A stretch of 64,000 nt of DNA. Source: Blasia pusilla (taxonomy: Eukaryota; Marchantiophyta; Marchantiopsida; Blasiales). Under the pieces are notes generated by a model. That model ran no database searches. It was not told the DNA's origin and saw only the letters and a list, made by a program, of their open reading frames with translations. Each line of letters starts with the position of its first letter. The first letter of the stretch is position 1. The position numbers were made by a program, and so were the translations under genes. The DNA lies in the NCBI GenBank assembly GCA_050084515.1, contig CM114271.1, positions 52,204,001 through 52,268,000 of the forward strand, in the 5' to 3' direction. Positions 1 through 10,824 of this stretch are shown here, piece after piece.

Positions 1-650
1 AAGAGGAACCATGACCCTAAACCATGATTCACAAACCAAGTTAGAGGATGTCTATGTGAATCATGATTCACCCTCTAGTTATGGTCTCTAGTTTCAAATT
101 TTGACAATCCAAGTCCTAAATTTGAAACTCTTGCTCAACTAATGAGCGATTTGTGGATTTCTTTACATAGCATAACGATCGAAAGCGTAAGATCTAGAGC
201 TATATCAAAACTTAGACGCATATTAAAAGGAAAAATTGAGATGTGATGGGTATCAAATTCGAAAGATATGAGAGACTACTTCTAAGGTAGAAGAAATGTG
301 CACTACAACTCGATTTTAATTCTTGTTCAAGTTACGTAAAATGAAAAATTTTCATCACAAGTGAGCACCACAACTACCCTACTCATAGATGGGAGGAATT
401 TTCTATGCTTCATTGGTTTTTCATACATCCAAAAAAAAAAACTCCATGGAGCTTTGATCGTCATTGGCATTGAGTCATCGACCCTATTTTTTGTTTCTAG
501 CAGCTATACAATGAAACAATGGAGGATTTAGAGAAAGCTTGAAACTTCAACTCCAACATTCTGCAATTTTCTCTCATATTTCACAATTCAAGCATATGAA
601 ATGACCCTTTATTTATCAATCTTCAAAGTGCTACATTCCATCCTCTAGGC
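1..650. other. Non-coding flank, no gene recognised
   Basis: I see no convincing coding region. The stretch is AT-rich and ends where Copia integrase C-terminal coding begins. It may be further decayed Copia sequence, but no motif supports that. Confidence 0.4.
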
Positions 651-654
651 AGCT

Positions 655-2603
655 TATTATTAGTCGGGATGTTATCTTTGATGAGCATAAGTCACGGTAT
701 GCTCCATCTGAGCCTATTCCACCTCTAAACTTGTCTGTTGAGGGGAAAGAATATGACTGTAAACCAACAGATATTGTCTTCAACTTCCCCAAGTACTAGT
801 GCAGGATTAGGAGAGGTCCTAGATTCATTTAGTTAGATCTGTGAGTCCATGGACGGGAAGAGTACGTATTTAGTCTGTTGACACTAGTCAGAGCTTGAGT
901 CAGGTGTCAGAAGTATCTACCTGTGAACAACAACTTCGTAGATCAAGTAGAGTTACACATCCAGTTCATAGATTCATAAATGAAGGTTTCCTTGCAACAC
1001 ATCATGCATATATGATGACTATCCTTCAAGAACAGGAGCCGAGTTTCTTTGAAGAAGCTGCAAGTAAAGTCGAATGGATTGAAGCTATGGAGGAAGAGCT
1101 TGCTACATTAAGACATCAACAGATATGGAAGCTAGTTGATATACCTTCCGATAAGGAAGCTATTAGTTGCAAATGGATTTACAAAATCAAGCGCAATCAA
1201 GATGGTATAATTAACAGATACTAAGTGAGATTGGTGGTTAAGGGCTATGCACAACAATATGGCATCGATTATGAGGAAATATTTAGCCCTGTTGCAAAGA
1301 TGGCGACTACGAGAATAGTGGTTGCAGTTGCAATAAGTAAGAAGTGGAGATTACATCACATAGACGTCAAGAATGCCTTCTTGAATGAAGATCTATATCT
1401 ATATATAACAAGGAAGTATATATAACTCAACCACCTGGATACAAGCATCCCAAGTTTCCATTTCGCATATGCACGTTGAAGAAAGCTCTATACGGGCTCA
1501 AACAAGCTCCAAGAGCTTGGTACGGAAACATTACATACGTCCTACAAGAGTTGGGTTTTAGGGTATGTGATTCTGACTGCTCGTTATATGTCTTGAGAGG
1601 ACAAGATCATACGGTTCTCATTGTGTTGTATGTTGAAGATCTCTTGATTACTGGGAGTATTGAAGAAATGGTACAACAAGTCAAGCTTAAGTTACAAGCA
1701 AAATTTGATATAAAAGACTTGGGAGAACTCAAGTACTTCCTTGGTATTGAGTTTATCAAGGTTGGAGAGAGCATGTGGTTACTACAACGATAATATGCTC
1801 TTCATATGCTTTCAAAATAAGATATGACGGCTTGTAAGCCAATCTCTACACCGTTGGACCAGAGTGTAAAGCTAAGAGTGGATGAAGGAGAGTTGCTTGC
1901 AGATTCTAATATGTACAGGCGAATGGTTGGAAGTTTGATCTATCTAACTATAACCAGAGCATATTTGAGCTATGCTGTTGGCCTAATGAGCCAACTTATG
2001 GAAGCACCTCGAAAACCTCACCTTGATGCTGTGAGCAGGATTATGCGGTATGCAAAATTCTCTATTCAATTAGGGCTTCAATTTGAACCTTCTTCGAGTT
2101 TTCAATTACAAGGATTCACAGATGCTGATTGGGCAGGAAGCGTATCTGATCGACACTCTACATTTGGTAATTCATTTACTTTGGGAAGCGCAGCTATAAG
2201 TTTGGCTTCAAAGAAGCAACCTATAATTGCTTTATCTTTAATAGAGGTTGAGTACAAAGGAGCAACCAATGCAGCATGTGAGGCGGTATGGCTTCATCGA
2301 GTACTTGTTGAGATTGGTGTTAGTAACTTAGGACCTAGTGTAATATATGCAGACAATATTAGTAGCATCAAGCTTGCTAATAACCTTGTGTTTCATGCTT
2401 GTACAAAGCATGTTGAGGTGCACTATCATTTTATCAGAGAGAAAGTGCTTGCAAAAGAAATTGATCTTGTGTATATATGTACAAATCAACAAATTGTTGA
2501 TATCTTTACAAAGGCATTGTCTAGAGATAAGTTTGAGATGTTTAGAAATGATTTAGGCATTAGAGATATCGATATGAGTTTGAGGGGGAGTATTGAAGAT
2601 TGA
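655..2603 (+). pseudogene. Decayed Ty1/Copia pol fragment (integrase tail, RT, RNase H)
   Basis: This is the 3' half of a Copia polyprotein. It starts with an integrase-tail signature (SRDVIFDE, about 663-687). The RT core follows from about 1060: [42 protein letters not shown], then KKALYGLKQAPRAWY at about 1476. The catalytic YVDD box reads YVED (about 1630), so an aspartate is lost. RNase H runs from about 1824 to 2603 (DADWAGS, SKKQPIIALS, ADNIS, VDIFTKALS). Stop codons at about 1222, 1423 and 1791 and frame shifts between the segments split it into at least four reading frames, and gag, protease and most of integrase are missing. It is followed directly by a purine tract and a probable LTR piece. 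It is non-functional. The family assignment is secure from motif order (integrase before RT). Confidence 0.9.
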
Positions 2604-2878
2604 GCTACAGTCAAGCTCATGAGACACCTAAACTGTTACATTTGGTATTCACACGAAGTAGGGAAGCTTAATCTTGGTTAGTCAATTCACCACGATTAAC
2701 TTAACTAGGATTAGTTAATCACAGTTAGTCTAACTCGAGACTATGATTAAGGTTAGGGTTAGGGTTGCTTATACATACCCTATATAATTGAGAAGGGGAT
2801 CAGCCTCCACTCATTCTCTCATAGCAAATTTTGTTCTCCATGGTGGTGTATGTGTGTGAGAGCCGTTTTCCACCAATT
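2592..2878 (+). repeat. Probable truncated 3' LTR of the Copia fragment
   Basis: A polypurine tract (TTGAGGGGGAG, 2580-2590) overlaps the end of the Copia coding region, as it normally does next to a Copia 3' LTR. The following DNA is non-coding, carries a TATA-like CTATATAATTG at about 2780 and ends abruptly where Gypsy coding sequence starts near 2880. No partner LTR is present, so the boundaries are inferred. Confidence 0.5.
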
Positions 2879-2884
2879 ATACTT

Positions 2885-4887
2885 GTTTAGCAGTTTTCCA
2901 CAGTAAGCGCGATTGCCGAATGGGAATCATGAGAAAGAGTTGTTTGCGGTGGTTCATTGTTTGCCAGGAGATCCTCTGGCAGGAACTAGTTCTAAAGCTA
3001 TCAGAGTTCAACCAACCGTTCGAGGTGCACACTGATGCTAGTGATTTTGCGATTGCAAGAATATTAGTGCAAAAAGGGAGACCTGTAGCATACGAGAGCA
3101 AGAAACTTAGCAACATTAAAAGGAGATGGCTCACTCATGAGAAAGCGTTGTTTGCGGTGGTTCATTGTTTGAGGAAGTGGCGTCACTATTTGGGACATCA
3201 CAAGACTCAAGTATTCACCCATAACATATCGCTCAAGTCTTTTGAGACTCAGGATGGCATAACAACGAAGCAACTTTCATGGCATGAAACCTTGGCGTTG
3301 ATGAATGTGGAGCTAATCCACAAGCCGGGGAAAGACAATGTCATTCCAGATGCGTTAAGTTGTAGGGATGAGCATATGCCATCGACGACACAAGTCTTGA
3401 GAGCAATGTTTCCTAATGAAACAAGCCTGGAAAGAAGGATTTCTCAAGGATACATGAAGGATGTGCAAGCGAGTGAGTACCTAAGGAAGTTGAAGTGGGA
3501 CGAGAAGATGGCCAATCTAAGTTTGAGGCATGGTTTGCTAAGGTTTAAGCAGAGCAGGATCTATGTGGGCCAAGGCAAGCTACGGACCAAAGCTTTTGTG
3601 GAATGTCATGACGGAACTTTGGTAGGACACAAAGGGGAGAAATTCACTCTTGCTGTTTTGGCCAAGAGGTTCTTCTCACCCAACATGAAGGAAGATGTTG
3701 GTCAATATGTGAAGATCTGCGTGACCTGTCAAGCAAACAGAGTTTCTTATGCAAAGAAGGAAGGCTTACTTTGTCCCTTTCCGATCACGGAGGGACCCTT
3801 GCAAAGCAATAGCATGGATTTCATTACGAGTCTTCCAAAATCTGAGGTGTATAACGCTATACTTGTGATAGTTGATCAATTTAGCAAGTTAGGGAGGTTT
3901 GTGCCAACGAGAGATTCTGCTATGGCCTATACGACTTCCCGGCTGTTCTTCGATAGTTGGTGGCAAGCTCATGGATTGCCTAGGAGCATTGTGTTTGATT
4001 GAGATCTGAAGTGTACCATTGCCTTTTGGAAACATCTATTCAGGAGGTTCAAGACTAAACTCAGCTTTAGTACGACCTTCCATCCTCAAACAGATGGGCA
4101 AACGGAAAAAGTAAACTCGGTCGTGAACCAATACTTAAGGAATTACGTGAGTGTGGACCAACGAGATTGGGCAAAGTGGCTAAGTATGGCTAAGTATTGT
4201 TACAATGCCACCAAGCATTCTCCAATTGAAGAATCTCCGTTTCTCCTTGCATATCAAAGAGTACCAAAAGGGCCTCTTGACTTGGCCCTTTTGAGAGGCG
4301 CTACATCGACACACACTCGCCAAGAAACGGCGGAATGCTTGTTAGTGGAAATGCAGGAACGACAAGAGCAAGGGAGAAGAAGTCTTTCCAAGGCTTAGCT
4401 CAGGTACGTGAACCATGCTAATAAGAGTCGGTGCCAAGTGAGTTTCCAAGTTGGGGAATAAGTGTGGTTGAGTGTAAAGAATCTCACTCGTCCGAAGGAA
4501 TTATCTCCGAAATTGTCGGCCAAGTTTGCTAGACCGTATGTGATCTAGGCAAAGATGTTTCAGGATGTGTATACATTGGAGTTGCCAAACGAGTTCAAGA
4601 TTCACCCGACTTTCCGTGTGTCATTATTGAAGAAGTATCTTCAAGACAATGTGCGTTCGGAGCGAAGAATTGTGTTGAGACCACAACCGGTCATCAGAAA
4701 TGAGGAACTCGAGTTCGAGGTGGAGACCATTATACGTTCCAGACGTAGAGCCACCAAGTATGAGCACTTGGTCAAGTGAAAAGGCTACCATGTGAAAGAG
4801 GCGACTTGGACTGTAGAGGCAGATCTTGAACACGCACAAGAGGCGTTGCAAGACTTCAAATGGATGCAAGATAGGCATATACGTTAG
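2885..4887 (+). pseudogene. Decayed Ty3/Gypsy chromovirus pol (RNase H, integrase, chromodomain)
   Basis: The order RNase H, then integrase, then chromodomain identifies a chromodomain-bearing Gypsy element. RNase H: FEVHTDASDFAIA (about 3019), SKKLSN, WLTHEKALFAVVHCLRKWRHYL, DNVIPDALS. Integrase: a zinc-binding H/C region ending CVTCQ (about 3725), the first acidic segment NSMDFITSLPKS, and TTFHPQTDGQTEKVNS at about 4075. Chromodomain: FEVETIIRSRR through EATWTVEADLEHA (4717-4850). Stop codons interrupt it at about 4000, 4396, 4458, 4546 and 4777. RT is almost wholly absent. The first 38 bases of coding (about 2928-2965) duplicate 3137-3174, so the 5' edge is a rearranged junction. It is non-functional and most likely encoded the Pol proteins of a heterochromatin-targeting LTR element. 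Confidence 0.9.
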
Positions 4888-7172
4888 AACATGGTGAAGC
4901 AAAGGACATAACTTGTGACCATGAAGCTTGGGCCGATAACCTATTATAACTAGAAAAGTTTAGTTGTTGTAATAAAGAAAGCATGAATTCGGAGATCCGA
5001 TGCTAATGATTGCGATTTTGAGAACGGTAGTGCATGGCAATGAGTAGTTCTTCATATGCTTAGGATGTAGGTCAAGGAGGCAAAAAAATGAGTATTTGAG
5101 GTGAGAGCTTGTATTCAGATAAGGGATCCAGATCAGGACCAAGTCTAGGGGCTCGCCCTAACGTCGGCGGGGCAGATTAATCTGTCTAAGAGTTTGTGGT
5201 GATCTCATTTATGATGCATGAGTGAACTTAATGACGCGCCTAAGTAGAATATGAGTGACCCAAAAGTAGTACAAATTGGCTAGGTAAACATGCGGTTGTT
5301 TACAAAGGAAAATAGTGAGTAAATGAAGTGTTAGGTTGCAAACTTAGGTAGCTTATTTTGATAGTTTAGATTAGTTATGCAAAACTGGTCTAGGCGGAAT
5401 TGAAGTGGAAAAGCTAATAAATCTAAGTTCTACAAGCGATAGCCTAAGACTTAAGCCAAAAAAGGAATTTCGGGTTAGCTACGAGAACTCGATTCAGTGT
5501 TAAGGGATCAGCTTCCCAAAACTTAACATTAAAAAGGTTTGCGTTGATGAGGACATCAATCTTCTAAGAAGGGGTGAGTCTCGTGACCCTCATAACCAAA
5601 CAAACACCAAATAGGCGCCAAGCAAAATATCACAACTCTAGTGGACTCACGCTACGATGATCGCGCTTTGGAGAGGCTTTTGGAAAGGTCTCTTGGAAAA
5701 TTCCAAGAGGTGAAACATGAAACGGAGTTGTGCGTTTCATGCGTTTGTGATTGCAACTAGGAAACCTGGACCAAACGCGAACCAAGACTTGAGATGAGTT
5801 GAGTCTTGGAAGGTTGGTTGCCAAAGAGGTGAGAACCAGTTTTGGAACACGATTAGCTTTGGGGACTTTGATTGTGTTTCGGACCATAATGTTTATCCCC
5901 AAGATTTTTTCAAGAAAAATTAGGATGTGTTGGAAAGCTTATCCCGAGATTCTTCCAACGCACCACAGATCTCAGCAAACGCATAAGTACAGGCAGAGAT
6001 ATTGGCCGAAAACAACGGTGAGAGAAATCGGGTTGAGGGCCAAATCTGAGGGGCCCGACCGTCTTTCCCGAAAGTTAGGGGGAGTCTCTCCAAGGAGTCT
6101 TGGAACACAAACCCCACTTTGCGCACCAAACGGCGTCTCAAGGGCATGGGAGGGAGCGAGAGTTTGGCATTGGAATTTGAAACCCAAACCTGATCCAAGG
6201 GAGAGGATTTCGTAAGCTACACTTGGATTCCAACCCGCGATTCATTTTGTGTGAGTCACAGCTAGGGACTCATTGGATGTCCATTGGACAGTTGGAACCT
6301 CCCGACATGAAACGCCGTTTGAGGTTCGTGAACCGACGAGAAAGTCTGTCCCAAGTCTTTCGAGATTTGCCTGTGTTGTAAAGCGCGAAACTAGGAAGGT
6401 TGAGCTTGATGAGAGGCCGAGTTGAGAACTCGGCAAGTTAGAGCCGCTGATTGATCCAGATCTGACTAACGTGAGTGTGTGTTTGGATGGAGATCAACGT
6501 TGAGAGCCTGACCTACCGAACGCATGCTTCCGCAATAATAAAGATTAACGTTCAAAGAGAGTAGGCGCACGACAAAGGATGCCTTCTTCTTCTCATTGTA
6601 TTAGGCTTCTTAAATAGTTCTTCTTTAACGGCATTTAGTATGCCCTAAACTTGTGACTCAATTACAATGGTTAAGTGGTCGTACACTCTATCAAAGTATG
6701 ACATGTCTAACGTCATAAACCACTTTACATGATTATGATATTTGGAATTTTGTAAATCTAAAATACAACATAAGGTTCAAAAAAATATTCCAAATTGAAT
6801 ATTAAATATGGAATTTTTGGAAAAAATATAGAATATTTGAGAGTTTTTTGAATTTTTTTACTGAATATTCAATTTATGCAAAACCAACATCAAAAATTTT
6901 GCAGAAATGTTGAAATGTATGACGTAAGAGATGTTCTAAAATTTCTTGTAGTTATCATGTTTAAGATTCATAAAAGGAAAAAAATTCTATAACTCTAATT
7001 GACTTAGTGATTATTCACGAGAGAAAAGAGGCCTAAGGGTAAGAACTTACCATGGCTGTCAGCCCATAGGATGTTCACTTACTCTATTACAAGCTTAACA
7101 ATTAAAGAGATGATAGAGCGAGGATGAAGTATCAAACTTCCTATATATGTTTTGGTGGCTTAGGGATAAAAT
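4888..7172. other. Non-coding, possible Gypsy 3' region and LTR
   Basis: No gene is recognised. A purine tract at about 5565-5576 (AAGAAGGGGTGAG) preceded by a GAGGACATCAATC-like stretch resembles the end of a Gypsy internal region, so an LTR may start near 5576 and run for roughly 1 kb. No second LTR is available to confirm it. From about 6700 the DNA is AT-rich. Short open frames here lack recognisable domains. Confidence 0.3.
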
Positions 7173-7412
7173 CAAGGTTGCACAAAGACACAATTTGTGT
7201 AAGTGGACATGTCCATGTCCACGGACTTATGTCTGTCCCTAGGGCGGACATTTCTCTGAGGGTCCAGATCCCACGGCTCGCACCCGAGCCCACCTGTGAA
7301 CTTGCCGAGCCCATCACGTAGACCTGGGCGTGGCCCGCATGCAGCCTACACGAGGCCCGCAGGGCGAGCGCAACCGCAGGTCGTGTGCCCGCCCAATGGG
7401 AGCCCAACCTTA
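7173..7412. mobile_element. GC-rich short-inverted-repeat element (copy 1)
   Basis: This 240-bp GC-rich block lies in AT-rich DNA. It begins CAAGGTTGCAC and ends CAACCTTA, so its ends are near-inverted repeats. Inside are a small palindrome (ACACAATTTGTGT), the phrase CGGACTTATGTCTGTCCCTA, and a run of CCCG/GGCCCGC words. The same layout recurs at 40602 and 41757. It has no coding capacity. The ends and GC-word structure resemble non-autonomous hAT elements of plants, but I could not see a clean 8-bp target duplication, so the class is a guess. Confidence 0.55.
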
Positions 7413-7590
7413 TAATATCGGTTTAGACCTTAAAAGGCGTACTCAGTGACCAGAAATTGCTAGAATCCCACTTAATGTTCCTCTCAACATGACCTACATT
7501 TCAATAACTCAAAATTACTAGAATCCCTAGTAAAATTCCTCTAAACATGACGGATATTGTATGTGTTACTCACCGATATTGTATGTGTTA

Positions 7591-7952
7591 TCTATATTAA
7601 TATGGGAGAATGCCTCTTCATCTTGCAACCTCCTTTTCTTTTGACACGAGGCATTTTCAACCTATGGGATCGATTACTTCCTAAGCCAATAGGATCGCTT
7701 GCTTTCTTGACCAATAAGATCGCTCTAAATTGATTTAAAAGACACTCAAGAATTTTGAGAGCTAATTAGCATCTTAGGAGTTGATTTAAACCCATGCATG
7801 GCATAAGCCTGTATTATCTTGACACATGTCCTTTCTAGCCAATAAGATTGTCTAAGACAAGAATATTATTTGAATTCAATTATATATTATGGATGGTAAA
7901 TTAAAATTATCCATTATTTTTAATTCGTGCATCACACGGGCCCAAACCCTAG
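7591..7952 (+). mobile_element. Non-autonomous Helitron 1
   Basis: It starts TCTATATTAATATGGGAGA directly after an A and ends with a hairpin (CGTG-CATCA-CACG, 7926-7938), a short spacer and terminal CTAG (7949-7952). TC at the 5' end and a hairpin about ten bases before CTAG are the Helitron hallmarks. The base after CTAG is C rather than the usual T. It is 362 bp long with no coding region. Confidence 0.65.
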
Positions 7953-7992
7953 CAACCACACATCTATATCTATATAGTAATTGGCGACCGGA

Positions 7993-8430
7993 TCTATATT
8001 ATTATGGGAGAGTCTCTTCTTGAGTTGAAAACAGCTCTATGCTTGACACGTGGCAACAAGAAAATGTTTCACATGCTACGCACAGCAAGAAAAAAATCTG
8101 AATTTATATAGAGCATCATTAATCTCTTCTCTTCACAGGTTATACACTAACTCTTCAAACATACACCTTATATAGAGAGACAAAGTCACTTGCTGAATAT
8201 GCTGGGATGAAACAATCGCGAAGATGCTCACTTTTTTATTTCCTTGCATTGCACATGGCAACTGGATAGGGAGAAAATGTTTCACATGTTACGGACTAGA
8301 AGAACAAAATTTGAATTTATATGCAATATCATTAATCTTTTCAACTCAATGATTTTACACCGACTCTTCATACACTTATTTATTCCTAGTGCTATGCATA
8401 TGAAATAATAAAAAAAAGTGTCCTTACTAG
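7993..8430 (+). mobile_element. Non-autonomous Helitron 2
   Basis: Its 5' end TCTATATTATTATGGGAGAG nearly matches Helitron 1 and follows an A. The probable 3' end is CTTACTAG followed by T (8427-8430). The subterminal hairpin is poorly preserved. Internally it holds two related blocks around GAAAATGTTTCACATG (about 8054 and 8273) that also occur in the element at 20413, so the three are one family. Confidence 0.55.
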
Positions 8431-8739
8431 TTGGAAGTAAATGAAAAATCATAATGCCACCCTAAACGTGTGAGAATCCATCCAGCACCGTTTTTTCACA
8501 CTTTCATGAAATCCTTATTTTTTTAATTTAATGAATTAATTTTTTATTAATTTCTTAGCAAGGGTGTTGTTCGGCTTATGTGCCGAATGGTCGATCGATG
8601 AGGACACGACGCGTGGCTGCGGGCCCGGCGGGGCGACTCGGTCCATCGAAGTCGAAGGATGATGGAGTTCGATGGGGCCGATTCGACCCATCGAACGGGT
8701 GATTCGTTCGACTCGTATACGTATGGGGCCCGTCCCGTC

Positions 8740-8795
8740 CGTCCAAGAACACGAAGCAACCTCTAAACCCGTCCAAGAACACAAAGCAACCTCTA
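8740..8795 (+). repeat. 30-bp tandem duplication
   Basis: The unit beginning CGTCCAAGAACAC is present twice in a row (8740-8769 and 8770-8795) with few differences. It lies upstream of the BYPASS1-like gene, in a GC-rich stretch that may be its promoter or 5' leader. Confidence 0.7.
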
Positions 8796-9199
8796 TTTTT
8801 TCCCTCGCTTGCATCTCCCGCAATCTTCAGGGGCAAGGAATCGACGAAGCACGCGATTGCAAGGCTTCGGGGGGGGGGGTGGGATTCACAGCGCAAGCAC
8901 TCCTCAGGTGTTTCCTGCAGTCGATGCGCGTGCAGCAGCTGTGGAGGAAAAGGATATGGACGAGGTGGAGTCGAAGCTCAGTCAGGCTGCTTCGAGAGTC
9001 CAGTCGCTGGAGTGTTGCCACGATTGTGCGCGTCTTCGATCTGTATAAAGCTTCGTAGCTTCCCGTCGTCGGTCGGGTTGCAAGGGTGCTTTCGATGACG
9101 TTGGGGTTTAGGGTCCCATCTTTTGCTCTACACGATTCGTAGCCTTCGCACGCCCCGATTCGAAGCCTCCAATTCTCAGTAAGACTTGAGTATACAGAT

Positions 9200-9480
9200 C
9201 CCTAGCTTTCGTGTACGTATTCTATTCGACTTAACTAAACGCTAATCACAGAGAGAGAGAGGGCGATCCATCATCTTCCCAGATTTTTCGATCGAAGTCT
9301 GAAGATCTATACAGCGCTTTCGTGCACGTATCCAAGTCGAATTACACGCACACCCACAGAGAGACAGAGGGGGCTGTGTGCAACTCGGATCGAACCCTTT
9401 CTCGGATCGAAGCTCTTGTGCATAGCTTTCGTGCACGTATTGGGATCGAATTACATTAGCAGTAACACGCACAGAAGGAG
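9200..9480 (+). promoter_or_regulatory. Degenerate triple repeat upstream of BYPASS1-like gene
   Basis: Three diverged copies of a block containing CTTTCGTGCACGTAT, and in two of them also CGAATTACA and ACACGCACA, occur in tandem (about 9207, 9310 and 9425). They sit 60 to 340 bases before the start codon. They could be promoter elements or transcribed leader. A CT/GA tract (about 9247-9262) and a CGCGCG palindrome (9485-9498) are adjacent. Confidence 0.5.
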
Positions 9481-9540
9481 AAATCTCGCGCGCGCGCGAG
9501 AGAAAGAGAGAGAGATTACACCGTGGGATGAGAAGCGGCG

Positions 9541-10824
9541 ATGAAGAAAATGTTGGAATTCGAGAGGGTGATGAGCGCCATAGGGATCCGAAGTGGATCG
9601 AAGCGTCGATCCCAGCCATCCAAGGCCCACAGCGAGGTCGCCGGAGAGGACATAGAGTCGTTCTATCTGGCTCTGTCCGATGGGCTCCTCGAGCTGGAGA
9701 GCGCACTGAGCACAGATTCGATGGTGAGTTTCCGAGTGGAATGGCTAGTTCTGGGAATCTCCTTCCTCCATTCGATTCACTTGGCCACATTCGCTCTGGT
9801 GGAAACCTTCTGGCTCCCTCGGAAATCCTCCCTCGGCGCCGATTCCCTCATCGACTATCTCGATGTGAGCATGAGCCTCTTGGACATGTGCAACGACTTG
9901 AAGCAGGGCTTCGTTCACCTGGAGATTTATGAGATGAGTCTGGAGCTCGCCCTCAAGCGATTGCTTCTGGCCGCTTCGCAGAATCTCGAGCCTCAGGGAC
10001 GACCGACGCCCGATTCTTCGACCTTCCTCAAGCCTCTGGACGAGTGCAAGAGGGAGCTCGATCGACTGGACACTCCGAGCGCTGCTACTGCTTTCTCTTG
10101 GAATCTGGCGATGGAATTCGGACCCGCGTGCGTAGTGTGCAATGCCTCCTCCTCCTCCTACTCCTTCCATCCTTCTGCCGATCCAGGGAAGAAGTCGAAG
10201 AAGGGGCGAGATGTGTCGGTCGTGCTTCACGATGTTCACGTCGTGAGCAGGTTCGTTTCTTGCATTCTGCTGGGGACCATCACGGGCCAGCTGCAGAGAG
10301 CAGGAGCGGACGAGATCGAAGGCGGACGAGAGTCGTTCGCCATCGATCATGTCGAAGCGGAGCTCCCGCCGTGCTCGATGGAAAATCGTTCCGGGTCGAA
10401 ATCGAAATCGAAGAGCTCCAGAGTGCCCGCGGCGGGAATGTCGTGGTCCACTTTTCGAATCATGTTTCGGCTGAAGGACAAGGTGGAGCGCAGCTTCAAG
10501 GGGATGCAGAAGTCGAGCAGCTGCAGCAGCTTCATGAAGCTCCACGATGTGAAGCACTTGCAGAGCTCTCTGAAGGTGCTTCGGGGCGAGATGGAGGGCG
10601 GGCTCAAGGACGGAAAGCTCGTGCCCGGCACGGACTTCTCCGAGAAGATCAGGGGATTGCTGGAACAGAAGAAGGAGAAGCTGGACCATCTGAGCAAGAA
10701 CTTGGGCTGCATCTCCTCCCAGCTCAACGACATGTTCGACGAGATCGTCGAAAAGAGGAAGAAGGTGCTCGATGCTTTCGATCGGGATGTACAACTGCGT
10801 CCTGCATCGGACGCTCTCGACTAA
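9541..10824 (+). CDS. BYPASS1/ROH1-family protein (DUF793-like)
   Basis: This is an uninterrupted 427-codon frame. The product resembles the plant BYPASS1 family, whose Arabidopsis member limits production of a root-derived mobile growth signal; the related ROH1 proteins bind an exocyst subunit. Supporting features are a hydrophobic segment at residues 62-91 (EWLVLGISFLHSIHLATFA), the family-typical SLLDMCNDLKQGF at 112-124, a second hydrophobic stretch at 233-250 (HVVSRFVSCILLGTITGQL) and a charged, probably coiled-coil C-terminus at 365-417. Length matches the usual 350-430 residues. The start at 9541 was chosen because the long frame begins there; a second in-frame ATG lies three codons on. 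The stop is TAA, followed by a CTAG-repeat-containing 3' region. No intron is needed. A 349-codon antisense frame is a composition shadow. Family recognition is from memory of conserved blocks, not from a search. Confidence 0.85.
   Translation: MKKMLEFERVMSAIGIRSGSKRRSQPSKAHSEVAGEDIESFYLALSDGLLELESALSTDSMVSFRVEWLVLGISFLHSIHLATFALVETFWLPRKSSLGADSLIDYLDVSMSLLDMCNDLKQGFVHLEIYEMSLELALKRLLLAASQNLEPQGRPTPDSSTFLKPLDECKRELDRLDTPSAATAFSWNLAMEFGPACVVCNASSSSYSFHPSADPGKKSKKGRDVSVVLHDVHVVSRFVSCILLGTITGQLQRAGADEIEGGRESFAIDHVEAELPPCSMENRSGSKSKSKSSRVPAAGMSWSTFRIMFRLKDKVERSFKGMQKSSSCSSFMKLHDVKHLQSSLKVLRGEMEGGLKDGKLVPGTDFSEKIRGLLEQKKEKLDHLSKNLGCISSQLNDMFDEIVEKRKKVLDAFDRDVQLRPASDALD

Noticed and set aside
9745-10794. 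349-codon open frame antisense to the BYPASS1-like gene
   Set aside because: It mirrors a GC-biased host gene, has low-complexity leucine/histidine/arginine content and no domain. The sense frame matches a known plant family.
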